NCBI GenBank assembly: GCA_949825065.1 | Contig: OX463864.1 | Span: 16,753,327-16,817,326, forward strand | Direction: 5' to 3' | Source of the DNA: Odontocerum albicorne | Lineage: Eukaryota; Arthropoda; Insecta; Trichoptera; Odontoceridae | Length of the DNA: 64,000 bases | Shown here: positions 1 to 10,575 of the stretch, one piece after another | How positions within the stretch are numbered: the stretch's first letter is position 1 | Layout of the letters: each line of letters begins with the position of its first letter | Made by a program: the position numbers and the translations under genes | Notes under the pieces: generated by a model | Databases searched by the model: none | The model's input: the letters and a program-made list of their open reading frames with translations, nothing else | Told to the model about the DNA's origin: nothing

Positions 1-690
1 TTAACTATGTCTCGCGTTTGATATCGGACTGTTAGAAACTACTCGGTTTTATAATGATAATGTCAGGCGAATTTAACAGAACCCATATCCTTCGAAACTT
101 ATATAATTATCTAATAAAAACCAAATTAGAATATGTATATACGTTTGGGCTCCTCATCAGCTCAAATATAAAAACAATAAATAACAAATACAAAAAACAA
201 AACTCAGATATCTATGGTACAGAACACAAGGCGATTATCCAAAATATGCTCACCATGTTGAACTTCTCACGGTGTGTAATTATAAAAACCTCGAAACAAG
301 AAGGCAGAAATCCATTGCGATATTCCTACTTAAGGTTTTTCAAGGTTGCTATAACTGTCCCGCGATTCTATGTAGAAGCGCTAAGTTTATACGTACCTAA
401 TAAATATAGCCGTGCAAGGAATCACCCTCTGTTCTACATACCAACTTACAGGACGAATATCATGGCTAAACACTCAATCACGCGTGGTATAGAGACATTG
501 AACCAACTGAATGACACTGTGAATATATGGTATTCTCGGCACCGCCTAGCAGTATGAAAGAATCTTGTCTGATTTTTTTTCCTAACGAATAAGCTAACTC
601 TAGAAGCAGACCCTCTTTGTGTAACATGAGAAATTCGTGCAAAGTGGATTAAAAAAACTCGGAAGATGAAAACTGTAACGTTTTCTAAAC
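1..690 (+). mobile_element. LINE-A 3' end: C-terminal part of a non-LTR retrotransposon polyprotein
   Basis: An open frame at 54-557 (167 residues) reads like the region after the reverse transcriptase of jockey/CR1-type LINEs: a basic stretch, then VPNKYSRARNH, FYIPTYRTN and a short Ile/Leu-rich end. A second copy of the same 3' end lies at 10391-10575 and keeps the residues LPSSMKRIL in frame, so this copy appears frameshifted near position 530, where its frame runs out early. After the stop the two copies still match (AACGAATAAGCTA at about 585), which marks the shared 3' UTR. The 5' part is cut off by the window edge. Family assignment to jockey or CR1 is inference from protein style; that it is a dispersed repeat is seen directly from the second copy. 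Confidence 0.7.
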
Positions 691-1079
691 GTCGGCTCCA
701 TAAGTAATGTCACGCGATACAACATTCCGACAGATCTTATATGACTGATAGAAGGAACCCTGAAAGTCTCAAAAGATATTTGAAACGATAAGTATTTGTG
801 GCTTGGATCGGTTTTGTTTACATTCGTCCATTTATACACTTCCAATTATCGTGGCCTTAATCCTCCTGTTTAACTGAAGACCCGAAAGGTCTGGTTTGAT
901 GACCTTTGGATTGTTTGTGTGTAAAATGAGTATTAAAATATAACACAAAAATTAACCACAAATATATACACAAAAATTAACCAAACCGCAAAAAAACTTT
1001 CGAATAAGCTTATCTCAATCCTGTATGTGCCAACAAAATCGACTCAGTCAAATAGTTACTTCATAGTATGTACACATGA
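691..1079. other. Unassigned AT-rich stretch
   Basis: No coding region or named repeat is recognised. It begins just after a GAAGATGA-hairpin-AAACG motif near 663-695 that recurs elsewhere, and holds short direct repeats such as ACACAAAAATTAACCA at about 941 and 970. Confidence 0.5.
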
Positions 1080-1134
1080 CAGTGACACTCAATTACACAT
1101 GCGTAATGTATGCATGTGTAATTGAGTGTCACTG
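1080..1134. repeat. Perfect inverted repeat at the edge of a LINE-B tail
   Basis: Arms of 23 bp (1080-1102 and 1112-1134) are perfect reverse complements around a 9-base loop. The right arm is LINE-B sequence (TTGAGTGTCACTG, also at about 6874), so the left arm is an inverted copy of the first bases of this truncated LINE-B tail. Confidence 0.85.
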
Positions 1135-1390
1135 TTTGTCAGATTGATGAGAATGTGCAACGGGGTTTTATATAATCAAAAATCGGAAAGAAGTATCGAT
1201 TTATTTTTTTATGCTATATGTCCTCACTGTCCTCAGTGAGATACAGGCAAAATCCTAGTTTACTGGGGACAGGACAAATAAAGGGCAATAAACCAAGATC
1301 CATTAAAATTGTGTATCCAAATCAAATTACCTGTTGTTTTTTCGCTAATGTATATTTCTTGTTATGTGTAAAATAAATAAATACAATAGT
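1112..1390 (+). mobile_element. LINE-B 3' UTR fragment
   Basis: It matches the 3' UTR that follows the coding part of LINE-B at 6860-7130, sharing CAACGGGGTTTT, TCGGAAAGAAGTATCGATTT, GAGATACAGGCAAAA and TAGTTTACTGGGGA. It holds no coding sequence, and ends in an A-rich tail AAATAAATAAATAC. The 5' side is truncated at the inverted repeat 1080-1134. Confidence 0.8.
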
Positions 1391-1496
1391 TCAATTCCGT
1401 CTTAAAACAAGTGTTCCAACTAGCTTATGCAAAGCATCTTGATGTTTTCTCAATTATCTTAGAAAATGTAAAATGTGGGTCATTTTTGGATGAATA

Positions 1497-2409
1497 CTAC
1501 CTTGATCAAAAAGTTTAAGACTTTATTCATAAAATCGAAAATACAAGTTTATTAATCAAAATCGATATGGTCCCCTTCAAAGTACTCCCCATCGACTGCA
1601 ACGCACTTACGCCAGCGCTTGATCCAATCCTCGAAACACCGCTGGTACTCAATTTTCGGTATGTCCATCAGAGCCGTTTTCAATTTTTTCATGACATCCT
1701 CTCGGGTGCTGTAACGCGTTCCGCGAAACGGTTTTTTAAGTCGGTTGAACAGGAAAAAGTCACAGGGAGCCAGATCAGGTGAATTCGAAGGCTGCTGGAT
1801 AGTATTCGTGTTGTTTTTGGTCAAAAACTCATGGAAATCATGTATTTCGCGATTTCAACGCGGTCCTTTTTTTTTAATGAAATTGAGGTCTTTCGGCACC
1901 AGTTTGGCCGCGACACGTCTGAGGCCCAAATCACTAACCAAAATGTCTTGAGCGGATCCATAAGCGATGTTAAAGTCCTCTGATGGTCAATTTCCGGTTT
2001 TCGGCCAACATTTCTTTGATTTTATCGATGTTTTCATCAGTTTTCGACTGCCACTGCGTTCGTCATCCTCGACCGACTCACGACCATTTCTGAAGCGTTC
2101 GTGCCACCGAACAACACTTCTCCAACATTTCCAAGGTCTGCGGACCGTTAAATTCGTATTTCACACAAAATTTGATGCAAACTCGTTGATGCACAGTTGA
2201 TGCCATTTTCAAACTTGTAAAAAATCGAAAACACGCACAAATGTAGATGTACTCAGTACAGCGTAACTTTTACAAATGTCAAGCTATGACGCTGAAATTT
2301 GGAGGGAAGTGTCAATGATAGATGTAATCTAACAAAAGAAAAATATTTCCAATCGGGTGACTGACAGCGCCACACAGTGGCCGGTCCTAAAACTTTTTGA
2401 TCAAGATAG
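1497..2409 (-). mobile_element. mariner-family element with internal deletion, copy 1
   Basis: Terminal inverted repeats begin CTACCTTGATCAAAAAG at 1497 and end CTTTTTGATCAAGATAG at 2409, flanked by TA on both sides (1495-1496, 2410-2411), the target duplication of Tc1/mariner transposons. The minus strand encodes the end of a mariner transposase: SPDLAPCDFFLFNRLKK, which carries the last acidic residue of the D,D34D triad, and a C-terminal end EYFEGDHIDFD. At 913 bp it is shorter than the about 1.3 kb of intact mariners. The central catalytic part, with the TGDE-like and second Asp motifs, is absent; the helix-turn-helix half joins directly to the C-terminal quarter near 1840. It is therefore non-autonomous and also carries frame breaks. 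Copy 2 at 42838-43764 has the same junction. Confidence 0.9.
1552..1824 (-). pseudogene. mariner transposase C-terminal fragment
   Basis: Ninety residues are open on the minus strand, covering the last Asp of the catalytic triad (SPDLAPCD) to the C terminus (DHIDFD). The N-terminal helix-turn-helix part lies further right on the same strand in a different frame, with stops. No functional product is expected. Confidence 0.85.
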
Positions 2410-2411
2410 TA

Positions 2412-3143
2412 TGTTTGTATGCTAAAAGGACTCAACCAAAAATTACTATACTTTTTAGTCCTTGATACATATTAACATCAATTTTAACGTTTAAACCTTT
2501 GACCTGGGGACTTAAAAAGATGTTTTTTAATAAACCGAAAAATATTTTTTACTAGTTGGTTGCTTAGAAACATATATTAAAAAAATAACCAAATCCGCAA
2601 CAAATGCAATTTTTTATTAGTTGATTTCACATGGAATCACCCAGAACCTCAATTTAGAAATACTAAATAATTTGAACTACAATAGAAAAGAAAACTCGTT
2701 TTCATTAACAAAGTTAAAATTAAGGTTCTCATAACAACTTTTTCTTTGTAAAACCACAAAATAAACTTTAACTGGAATTTAATATTTCTTTTCCTCCAAT
2801 TACTATGTAAAATATCTTTTAAGTTTTCTCTAAGACCGAGGTGATAAAATTTGCTTACTCCTTTTTGTTAAACGTCTTAAATTGTTTGTTTTTTTGGATG
2901 CTTAAACTTAATAATGGCGTTCAAAATCTTCTTTTTCGGTCGTTTCTATTCATCACGCATTTAAAGTAGTCATTGTTTTCAAAGAAAACGAGAACAATAA
3001 TAAATAAAAAACATTAAAATTCATTCCCTTCAACCTTTAAAATTCAACAATGTTTTTTTTCTTTCTACCCATTGGAAAAACTTCTGAATTTAATTTTAAA
3101 ATATATCTGCATTATACATATATGTTATTTATATATGAAAAAA
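2412..3143. other. Unassigned AT-rich stretch
   Basis: Nothing recognised beyond poly-A and poly-T runs and short low-complexity segments. Confidence 0.5.
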
Positions 3144-3366
3144 GGACGGCCTCCTTGCCCTAATTTGTGAGACGCCTACCGCCTCTCCTCAAATCCGAGG
3201 ATTGTGGGTTTGTTTCTTGTTGAAACCCAGTTATTAAAAAAATTCTTTGTCTGGTTTTCACTTAAGGCCTTTTTTACATCTTTCCATTTGGTTCAAACAG
3301 TTTGCCATAAGCTCACCAGGTTGTACTGTATGCTACAAAGGTGTAATACAATAGAACTGTAATACA
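3144..3366 (+). mobile_element. SINE-2 copy, near full length
   Basis: SINE-2 is a tRNA-derived family seen about twenty times here. The head has an A box like TGGCCTAGTTGG, then GACGCCTNNC, and a B box near GGGTTCGATTCC; the body reads CCAGTCTGGTTTTCACTTAAG; the tail reads GGTTGTACTGTATACAACG followed by GTAATACAAT repeats. This copy is old: the A box is degraded (TTGCCCTAATTTGT) and the B box reads TGGGTTTGTTTC. The tail GTAATACAATAG is still present at about 3340-3366. Confidence 0.75.
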
Positions 3367-3369
3367 GAA

Positions 3370-3597
3370 TTAATTTGAAATATGGAAAAAGCATAGATCA
3401 ATCTTTTTATTCGTCATGTCAATCTTCTTAGGAACGTGACCTACAAATTGTAGAACATATCCATGTGGTCCTTTAAGAAAAATACTGAGGTGGTTTCCGA
3501 TTGCCTCACACACCGCAGTAGATGCTATAGGAATTGTATACATGCTGTATGCCCTACTGCTAACACACAGTATTTTGTGATGTAGTACTAGGTCCAA
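3370..3597 (-). CDS. Coding-like frame, unrecognised
   Basis: A 75-residue frame contains SSRAYSMYTIPIASTAVCEA and GPHGYVLQFVGHVPKK. The composition is balanced and does not look like translated AT-rich noise. No family is recognised, and it may be an eroded transposon protein. The frame starts directly after a SINE-2 tail. Low confidence that it is a gene. Confidence 0.25.
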   Translation of the reverse strand: MDLVLHHKILCVSSRAYSMYTIPIASTAVCEAIGNHLSIFLKGPHGYVLQFVGHVPKKIDMTNKKIDLCFFHISN

Positions 3598-4333
3598 GAT
3601 GAAATGTGCGCTTGTGGATGTTAAGTGAGAGCAGGAGTGTTGTAGATTTTTTTTGGGATATACTAATGTGGATAGGAGTAGAAAGTATTAGGGAGATGAT
3701 ACAGAAAATACAGAAACCGAAGTGACCAGCCTCTATGTCCTTCCATCAAGTTTATCCTGCGGGCCCATGCAGTTTCCGGTGTGTAACCGCTGTCCGTGCA
3801 CTGACAGCTACTTTGAGCCGAAGGTGAAGGGTTCGAAATGTCAGTTGACCAGGGGCTGAGAACTTTCCAGGCGATAATAGACCGGCCAGTGTACTATCCA
3901 CAAGGTACAACCGTTTTACATCTCGCTTCACCCAGATATTATAGTTTTTTTAAACATTTTTAAATATCAAAAAATTTAATGCCACATACGGCGTTAACCC
4001 TTTTCAATCGAGAACTTTCGATAAATTCAAATTCTTAATTAACTAATTCTGTATTTTCTTATTTTAAATGAAAAAGTTTCATGCAAACCCTAAGATTTGA
4101 TTGAATGATCAATTTTAAAATCTCCCAGGATATACGAGAGAATGCTTTCACATTTTCATTTTGGCACTGATCAAGTTATTTAATTTAAACTTCGCTGGTG
4201 TATATCGGGGGTTGGTTCATTAGAAGTTAAGGTGTGGACAGGTTGGGACAAAGATCTTCTGGAACCCTTTTTATTTATCAAAGTATTTTTTTTCCTTCTA
4301 ATTTAACCTCACTTATGATACCTCGTTAACATA
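3598..4333. other. Unassigned stretch
   Basis: A less AT-rich patch at 3715-3930 includes AAGGGTTCGAAATG, which resembles a tRNA B box, but I could not place an A box with confidence. No coding region is seen. Confidence 0.4.
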
Positions 4334-4530
4334 TATACACATACCATCACGCCATTTACCTTTCGATGTATGCAAACAGGATAGAGTGCTAGACTTTCCT
4401 ATCTAGACACACGACGTTCACATCTTCCACATCCATACACCTTCTCATACAACTCCTACAATTTCTCTGACTCTTGACAAATATCATTTACTTGATAACC
4501 ATACGTTTTTTGGTCTTCCTTGTTAAGGTA
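4334..4530 (-). mobile_element. LINE-C 3' end fragment
   Basis: LINE-C is the commonest LINE in the window. On the plus strand this minus copy reads CATCACGCCATTTACC, then TAGACTTTCCTATCTAGACA and CATCCATACACCTTCTCATA, the reverse complement of the family's C-terminal and tail region. It ends near the codons for the conserved RRKVWLD stretch. Confidence 0.75.
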
Positions 4531-4899
4531 TAAAAAAATATTTATGATGAGGATAAAGAGAAATTAGAGATATGTTGTTTCTGCCTACCGCACCAACAAA
4601 TACCGTGATGGCCATGTTTCTATAAAGGTCACTTATATTTCCAAAATTATGAGTTTATATTTACACCACATGAAATCGCATATATCTTTTGGATTTAATG
4701 ATAATTATAAAATGACATTTTATATAGTGCAGTTTACAGAGCACTCACTGTAAGGGTACTCTTACTCAGGATTCGAGACCACTATTATTGACACATAAAA
4801 AAAAACACATGTTTAGTACAAGGATAGGAAGATTGTGAAAGAAAAAAAGGAACAGAGTGGAAAAAAAAGACTTCATTTGTATCCAAATATTTTTGGCAG
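4531..4899. other. Unassigned stretch
   Basis: AT-rich with several poly-A runs (4796-4806, 4858-4869). Part at 4716-4790 resembles a segment at 58555-58585 (TATAGTGC.GTTTA.AGAGC), so it may be an old repeat. Confidence 0.35.
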
Positions 4900-5405
4900 A
4901 TATTTTTTCCTACCACTAAAATGTATATACTCGAACCGGTCAGTATCAAAATTTGCAAAGATGACAGTCCACAACAGTATTTTAGTACCTACTTGATATA
5001 TGGGAGTGAAATATGAACATGGATATATACTGAAAAAATGCCGTAGAAAAGCGTGCATTGAGAAGAATACATAGTAACAATGGATGTCAGTATACGGATT
5101 GAAGCGACCAGAGATGTGTATGAACTTAAGTCTGATGTATTAAGTAAGAGCACTCTAAGATGATTTGGACATGTAGAACGAATGAATAAAAAAAGGTTAA
5201 TATATGAAATATACTCGTATAGTGCAAATGTGAGTGGAAGGCTTGGTAGAGAAAAGTCACGGAAAATATGGTTAGATCAAGTGTATATTTTGAAAGAAGG
5301 AAATATATAGTTAGACAAATAATAGGACTTTTATGAGAAGGTGTATGGATGTAGAAGAGGCGAATGATACGTGTCGCGATAAGAAAGTCTAGCGCTCTAT
5401 ATTAT
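4900..5405 (+). mobile_element. LINE-C fragment (C-terminal polyprotein), decayed
   Basis: The plus strand carries the LINE-C landmarks in order: ATACTCGAACCGG upstream of a 'tyr-gly-ser-glu' motif (TATGGGAGTGAAAT at about 4998), GCATTGAGAAGAATACAT, a diverged DVLSKSTLR.FGHVERMN segment with a stop in place of Trp, GGAAGGCTTGGTAGAG, and ATGGATGTAGAAGAGGC. It is interrupted by stops and small indels. This region follows the reverse transcriptase in one clade of insect non-LTR elements. Confidence 0.8.
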
Positions 5406-5439
5406 CTGTGAAAGTCTAGCGCTCTATATTTTATTTATT

Positions 5440-5995
5440 ATTACACATGACAAGAAATATACATAATTTGCGAAAAAACAACACGTAATTTAATTTGGAC
5501 ATATATTATTTTAATGGATCTGGGTTTGTCGCCTTTCATTTGTCGTATCCCCAGTAAACTAGGTTTTTGCGTGTATCTCACTGAGGATATTTAGCATGAA
5601 AAAATAAATCGATACTTCTTTCCGATTTTTGTTTACACAAAAACAAAACCCCGTTGCACGTTCTCATCAACCTGACAAACAGTGACAGTCAATTACAACT
5701 GGAAACATCACGCGGAATCAAACTCTTCACACATCATCACTCCAGAAATACCAAACTTGTTCATCCCATAATATACCGCACACAATCACAAGAATAAAAA
5801 CAAAAGTAAAACCAAAAATGAAACAAAAATAAAACCAAAAATGTTCATCCCATAATATACCGCACACAATCATAAGAATAAAAATTAACACAAAAATATA
5901 TAGAAACACAAATACAAAACAACAAAAATCAAAACAACAATAACTCAAGAACTCAAGCACCTACAAATAAATACATAACACTACACACTTGTTCA
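5440..5995 (-). mobile_element. LINE-B 3' UTR, minus copy
   Basis: The reverse complement matches 6690-7130 along almost all its length, including AACCCCGTTGCACG and CGATACTTCTTTCCGATTTT. It carries an internal tandem duplication: CCGCACACAATCA with its flanks appears at about 5768 and 5863. It lies head to head with the LINE-B copy that begins at about 5999. Confidence 0.85.
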
Positions 5996-5998
5996 CCC

Positions 5999-6643
5999 AT
6001 GTCTGACTGTAGTTGTGTTTCCTTGGAAAGGGTTGATAGTATAAAGTACCTTGGAGTTTATGTTGACCAGTTCCTTCGTTGGGAGGTCCATATTAACACT
6101 TTGAGCGCAAAAATCAGAAAACTAGGATACATATTCCGTATGATTCGAAATGTGCTCAGTGAAAATATTCTTAAAAGTATATACTTCGCCTTATGTCAGT
6201 CAGCACTTTCTTACGGTATATCAGTTTGGGGGGGATGCACCTTAACCCAGAAACACATATTACAGGTTTCCCAAAAATTGATTGTGAAAATAATCAATAA
6301 ACTTCCTGCTCGGTATCCCACGGCGGAGCTTTTCAGAGAGTATCAGGTCCTGAACATAGCCAATTTACATCTCAAATCCATTCTCTGGCACTACCATCGA
6401 GAGGAGGGGAAGATGCAAACTCAGCAGACACACATGACACGCATGGCAACTAATGAAATGTTCACCATCCCTAGAGTTAAAACCTCTTTTGCCCAAAGGC
6501 AATATGCTTATTTGGCTCCCATTACATACAATGGCGTGCCGACTTCAATAAAAGTAAAGGTAGGAAAACCATTTAGACAGTCGATCGGAGCGTGGTTGTT
6601 ATTGCGACAGGATTTTGAGTACTTGGGCTTTCAGGATGAATGA
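5999..6643 (+). pseudogene. LINE-B polyprotein C-terminal end (post-reverse-transcriptase region)
   Basis: A 214-residue open frame reads VDSIKYLGVYVDQFLRWEVH then SALSYGISVWGG and a Leu/Lys-rich end, the pattern that follows the YADD active site in jockey/CR1-type reverse transcriptases (KYLGV, YG...WG). The reverse transcriptase core and endonuclease are absent, so this is a 5'-truncated copy although the remaining frame is open. It is followed directly by its 3' UTR. The ATG at 5999 is only where the open frame begins after truncation. It is probably one of the younger LINE copies here. Confidence 0.85.
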
Positions 6644-7140
6644 CGAGTGGAAAGGATTTATGTGAGCTCGTGAGTGTGGGTTTCTTCTTGTTGTTTTAAT
6701 TTTGGTTGTTATTGTATTTGTGTTTCTGTGTGTTTTTCTTTTTTTTGTTTTGAATTTGTTTTGATTTTTATTCTTATGATTGTGTGCAGTATATTGTGGG
6801 ATGAATATTTTTGGTCTTTCTGGAGCGATAATGTGTGAGGAGTTGAGTTTCGCAGGATGTTTCCAGTTGTAGTTGAGTGTCACTGTTTGTCAGGTTGATG
6901 AGAGCGTGCAACGGGGTTTTTTGTGTTATCAAAAATCGGAAAGAAGTATCGATTTATTTTTTCATGCTAAATATCCTCAGTGAGATACAGGCAAAAGCCT
7001 AGTTTACTGGGGATACGACAAATGAAAGGCAACAAACCCAGATCCATTAAAATTATATGTCCAAATCAAATTACTTGTTGTTTTTTCTCAAATTGTGTAT
7101 ATTTCTTGTCATGTGTAATAATAAAATAAAAATAAAATAA
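6644..7140 (+). mobile_element. LINE-B 3' UTR
   Basis: A long GT-rich then AT-rich untranslated region follows the stop at 6641-6643. It ends near TCTTGTCATGTGTAATAATA plus A-rich sequence. It matches the copies at 1112-1390 (plus) and 5440-5995 (minus). Confidence 0.85.
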
Positions 7141-7145
7141 ATAAG

Positions 7146-7250
7146 AAACCCACACTCAAGAGCACACACAAATCTTTTCCACACGTCATTCATCCGGAAT
7201 ATTATACAGGGAAACGGCGTGATGCAATGTATGTTATGTATTATAAGATT
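7146..7250. mobile_element. Small LINE-B (minus) and LINE-C tail (plus) scraps
   Basis: 7146-7195 is the reverse complement of the sequence after the LINE-B stop (compare GGATGAATGACGAGTGGAAA at about 6632). 7203-7235 reads CAGGGAAACGGCGTGATG, the LINE-C 3' terminal motif. Confidence 0.6.
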
Positions 7251-8749
7251 AAACATATTAAGAGTAAGTATAGATACGACATTAATGTTTTGCAGACTAA
7301 ATGAAAGAGAAAAAAAATCTTAGTAAACATTAAACATCAACTTTTTCTAAGATTATCTATGTTTTCGTTTATAAATGTGATTCTTATATTCTACATTCGG
7401 TAATATTTTTTGACATCGCCCCGAAGATGAAAGTTGCAACGATTTCGAAACGTAAACCGTTATTTAAGGCACTTCAACATGGCAAAAACTCCAATGAACA
7501 TTTAAAACTAGTGGTAAAAACCGCCGTGACATGTGATTTCGGATATTTTCTGTAAATTAGTAATTACTCAAGTATTTATTTTAATTTTATTACTCTGTCT
7601 ATTTTCAAATGATTACCCCACAAATTCTCGTTCCTATAACGATACGATAATCTAACTTTGAAGAACGTCAACTCTGGATGCATATAACTATTCTACAGGG
7701 ACAGCTTAACTCTCTGAACTATGCACACAGTCGCTCAATTATAAACTAAACTATTTTATTATTAACTATGCTCCCTGTTCTGCAACAACCAAACTTGTGC
7801 AACTTAGTTAGGAAACTATCTATGGTGTGGTGTTCCTAATAAGGTTATGCATTCATATAACCCATATAGTATCTCCTCTCCTTAACCCGTGGTCATCGAT
7901 GCTTGAAGCCTTAGGCTTCAATAACTTACACGATGTTGTTACTTACCACCAAGATCAAACAGTTTCCGGCCTGAACAAGTTCAAAATTATGTGGCAACAC
8001 CAAGCACTTTTAACAGTTGTCCAGTCAATGATATTGTAGAAGCACTAGCTCCATAAGGATAATGAACAATGACGCGTCGAAACTAGTCTTGCATTATCGA
8101 TTGAATTGAATTAATTATATATTTTTTATTTCTGGGTTGTACTATAAATTGGTATATGCATGGACCATGTTTTGAAAGATACGAGTATACCACTAAGGTC
8201 CAAAAAGTTCCCGCGCTGATCAAATTAGAGCGTATATGACATATGTCCATCCCATGGTTAGGCGATGTTTCAATTAAAATTGGATATGACTTCCCTCAGT
8301 AGTATGTCAACTAGATTCGATAGAAGACGTATAGTTTCGTTATATTCTGAAATGTTGAAAATTAAATATAGCAAGGTTATGTAGTTTCTTTCAAAAGAAG
8401 GAAAAAACTAGACAGAAATTAAACGACTTCTAGATACTGTCGACAAACATTTTTTTATTGCGTACATAATGAATATAATATTTTGAGATGTCTTTTATGC
8501 ATATTGATCTCCATATGTACAGTTGGAGAGTTGCGCATCAGCAATCTCTTTCAACTAACTAGACGACAGTTTTCGCCAATTGGTTGAAATATCACTTAAT
8601 TATCAGAATCTGAGAAAATAGAATAAAAAACGAGAATATTTTAGAATTAGAGTTACGAGAGATGAAATAAAAAAAACTATATATTTTCTTAAAATGGTAC
8701 CAATAACTGGGAAAAAGAAACAAATATTTTTATATGCGTGTATTGAATT
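7251..8749. other. Unassigned 1.5-kb AT-rich stretch
   Basis: A GAAGATGAAAG-hairpin-CGAAACG motif is seen at about 7425-7461. A 70-codon frame at 7827-8039 has no recognisable features. Otherwise nothing is identified. Confidence 0.45.
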
Positions 8750-8925
8750 AATTTGGTAAGACGCTTGTCTGCCGACCAGGAATACCCAATGTTTTTTTTT
8801 TAAAAGAGGCTTGAAATCTTTCCCTTGAGCTCCCTTTAATTTTTTTATAATTGGTTGGAAGAGATTGTCACATGGTAACAAACGCGCCAGGTTATACTGT
8901 ATACAACACAAGTGTTTACAACTGT
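8750..8925 (+). mobile_element. SINE-2 copy, diverged
   Basis: The head is truncated (TTGGTAAGACGCTTGTCTGC at 8753). The tail is clear: TTGGTTGGAAGAGATTGTCA, CAAACGCGCCAGG and TATACTGTATACAAC. Confidence 0.65.
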
Positions 8926-9856
8926 GATAAACACATTTAACTGACATAACATGTTTTCGCGTTATATGATTAATTGGTGTTTTTTAAAACATTTACTGAA
9001 ATATTTTGTGGCTTGGATCCTTTTTGCATATATACGTCCACTTTTAATAGAACGCTATCCAACTTCCAGGCCAGTTTTCCATAATGGACTAGCACAAAAT
9101 AGGATGGTCTCTCTTCTCTTCTCTTATTTCATTCTTTTCTTTTCTCCAGACACATTTCCTTTGTCTCTTGTGTCAACAGACTATCTATCCTCGTTGCCTT
9201 CCACTCGGGTACTCTATCTTTTACCCCTTATTGTTCTCCCGCCTGTGCTGTAGCCGTTGTTTTATCTGTACTTGGATTTTTTCTTCATTTTTATTACACC
9301 TGCGTCGTGTTGAAATAACATTTTTATAGCTTAAAATGAATTCTTCATTGCTTCGTTTTAAACCACCTTTTTGGATTTACACGTAGAATTTTACAATAGA
9401 TTATTAAAAACATAGTTTAATTAGTAAAAACGACACCAGGGATCGTCAAATATTGGTGAACGAGCATGTAAAAAAAACAATGAATTTATTTAGCTTCTTT
9501 ACGCCATAATTGTCAATCAACTACATTTTTAGTCGAGCTTTTTATCAATCTGCGTCCATTTTAGTTATTTAAGCTTTTTAATTGTCAATCTACGTACATT
9601 TTTAATTGGTTATACTTTTGAATCAAATTGAAAACTCAGTATAAAAGACGACTTTTAATACTTTGCTTTCAATTTGTGTTTTGTTTTTAATTTTCTTTCA
9701 ATGATTTGTCTTTTGTGTTTGTATCTTATGCGCAGTGCGGACTATGCGCCTGTGGAAGGCCCCGTATCGTGTTGGTAACATGTGATTTTGTACGATTTAA
9801 TGCCTGTTTTTTTTCGGATTGTTTTTGTCAATCTAAATGTGTTGGGCACTCCCTAC
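8926..9856. other. Unassigned AT-rich stretch
   Basis: It holds a local near-repeat: TTGTCAATCAACTACATTTT at about 9511 and TTGTCAATCTACGTACATTT at about 9583. A 100-codon frame at 8951-9253 is hydrophobic and not recognised. Confidence 0.45.
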
Positions 9857-10249
9857 CAGCGGCGGCTGGTCTGGAGGTGCGCTGAACCGGATAAATAATT
9901 CGCAATAATTAAATTATATATTCGCAAACATGACTTCCAAAAATGTGAAATATTTGTATAGATTAAATATGTATAAGAATATTGACAAATAGTACGAGGA
10001 TTTTTATTTAAGTGAAAATTAAAAAAAAATTAAGTAATATATAAAAAAATATTCCTTTCAAATTGACCGGCAAAGTTTGCCAATACTACCAAAGCGATCT
10101 CCAATTCGCACCGGACGGAAACGCAAATTCATATAGGGCAGACAGAGACATATAGTAAACCGTGAGACAGCGATATTTCATATTCGCTCAGCGTCTCGAG
10201 ATGCGTTGGTGCTCAGCGCATTAGCGCACCTCGGGGCCAGCCGCCGATG
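9857..10249. mobile_element. Non-autonomous hAT element (MITE) with 8-bp target duplication
   Basis: The left end CAGCGGCGGCTGG and the right end CCAGCCGCCGATG form terminal inverted repeats that continue imperfectly (GAGGTGCGCT on both sides). The element is flanked by a perfect 8-bp direct repeat CTCCCTAC (9849-9856 and 10250-10257), the target size of hAT transposases. At 393 bp it has no coding capacity. Confidence 0.9.
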
Positions 10250-10390
10250 CTCCCTACTCTTTTTTTATGAAGTATATGTACCGTTTATTTATATAAATAA
10301 ATAAATAGATTCCGTATTCTGTTACCCCATTTATTCTTCATGCACACTTCTACATTTTCAATCATAAAATTAAAGGATTATTTACATAGT

Positions 10391-10575
10391 CACACTCAGT
10401 TACGTGTGGTATAGAGATATTGAACCAACTGAATGACAATGTGGATATGTATTCGGCGCTGCCTAGTAGTATGAAAAGAATCCTGGTTGATATTCTTTCT
10501 AACGAATAAGCTATCTCTTGAAGCAGACCGTCGTTGTGTAACAGGAAAAATCCGTGCAGTGAATAAAAAATAATA
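10391..10575 (+). mobile_element. LINE-A 3' end, second copy
   Basis: It matches 470-660 (ACGTGTGGTATAGAGA, ATTGAACCAACTGAATGACA, AACGAATAAGCTA, AAGCAGACC). It keeps the last codons in frame (LPSSMKRILVDILSNE then stop), which shows the frame lost in the first copy. Confidence 0.75.

Noticed and set aside
8951..9253. 100-codon hydrophobic frame
   Set aside because: T-rich sequence gives Phe/Leu/Ser-rich translations by chance; no conserved pattern.
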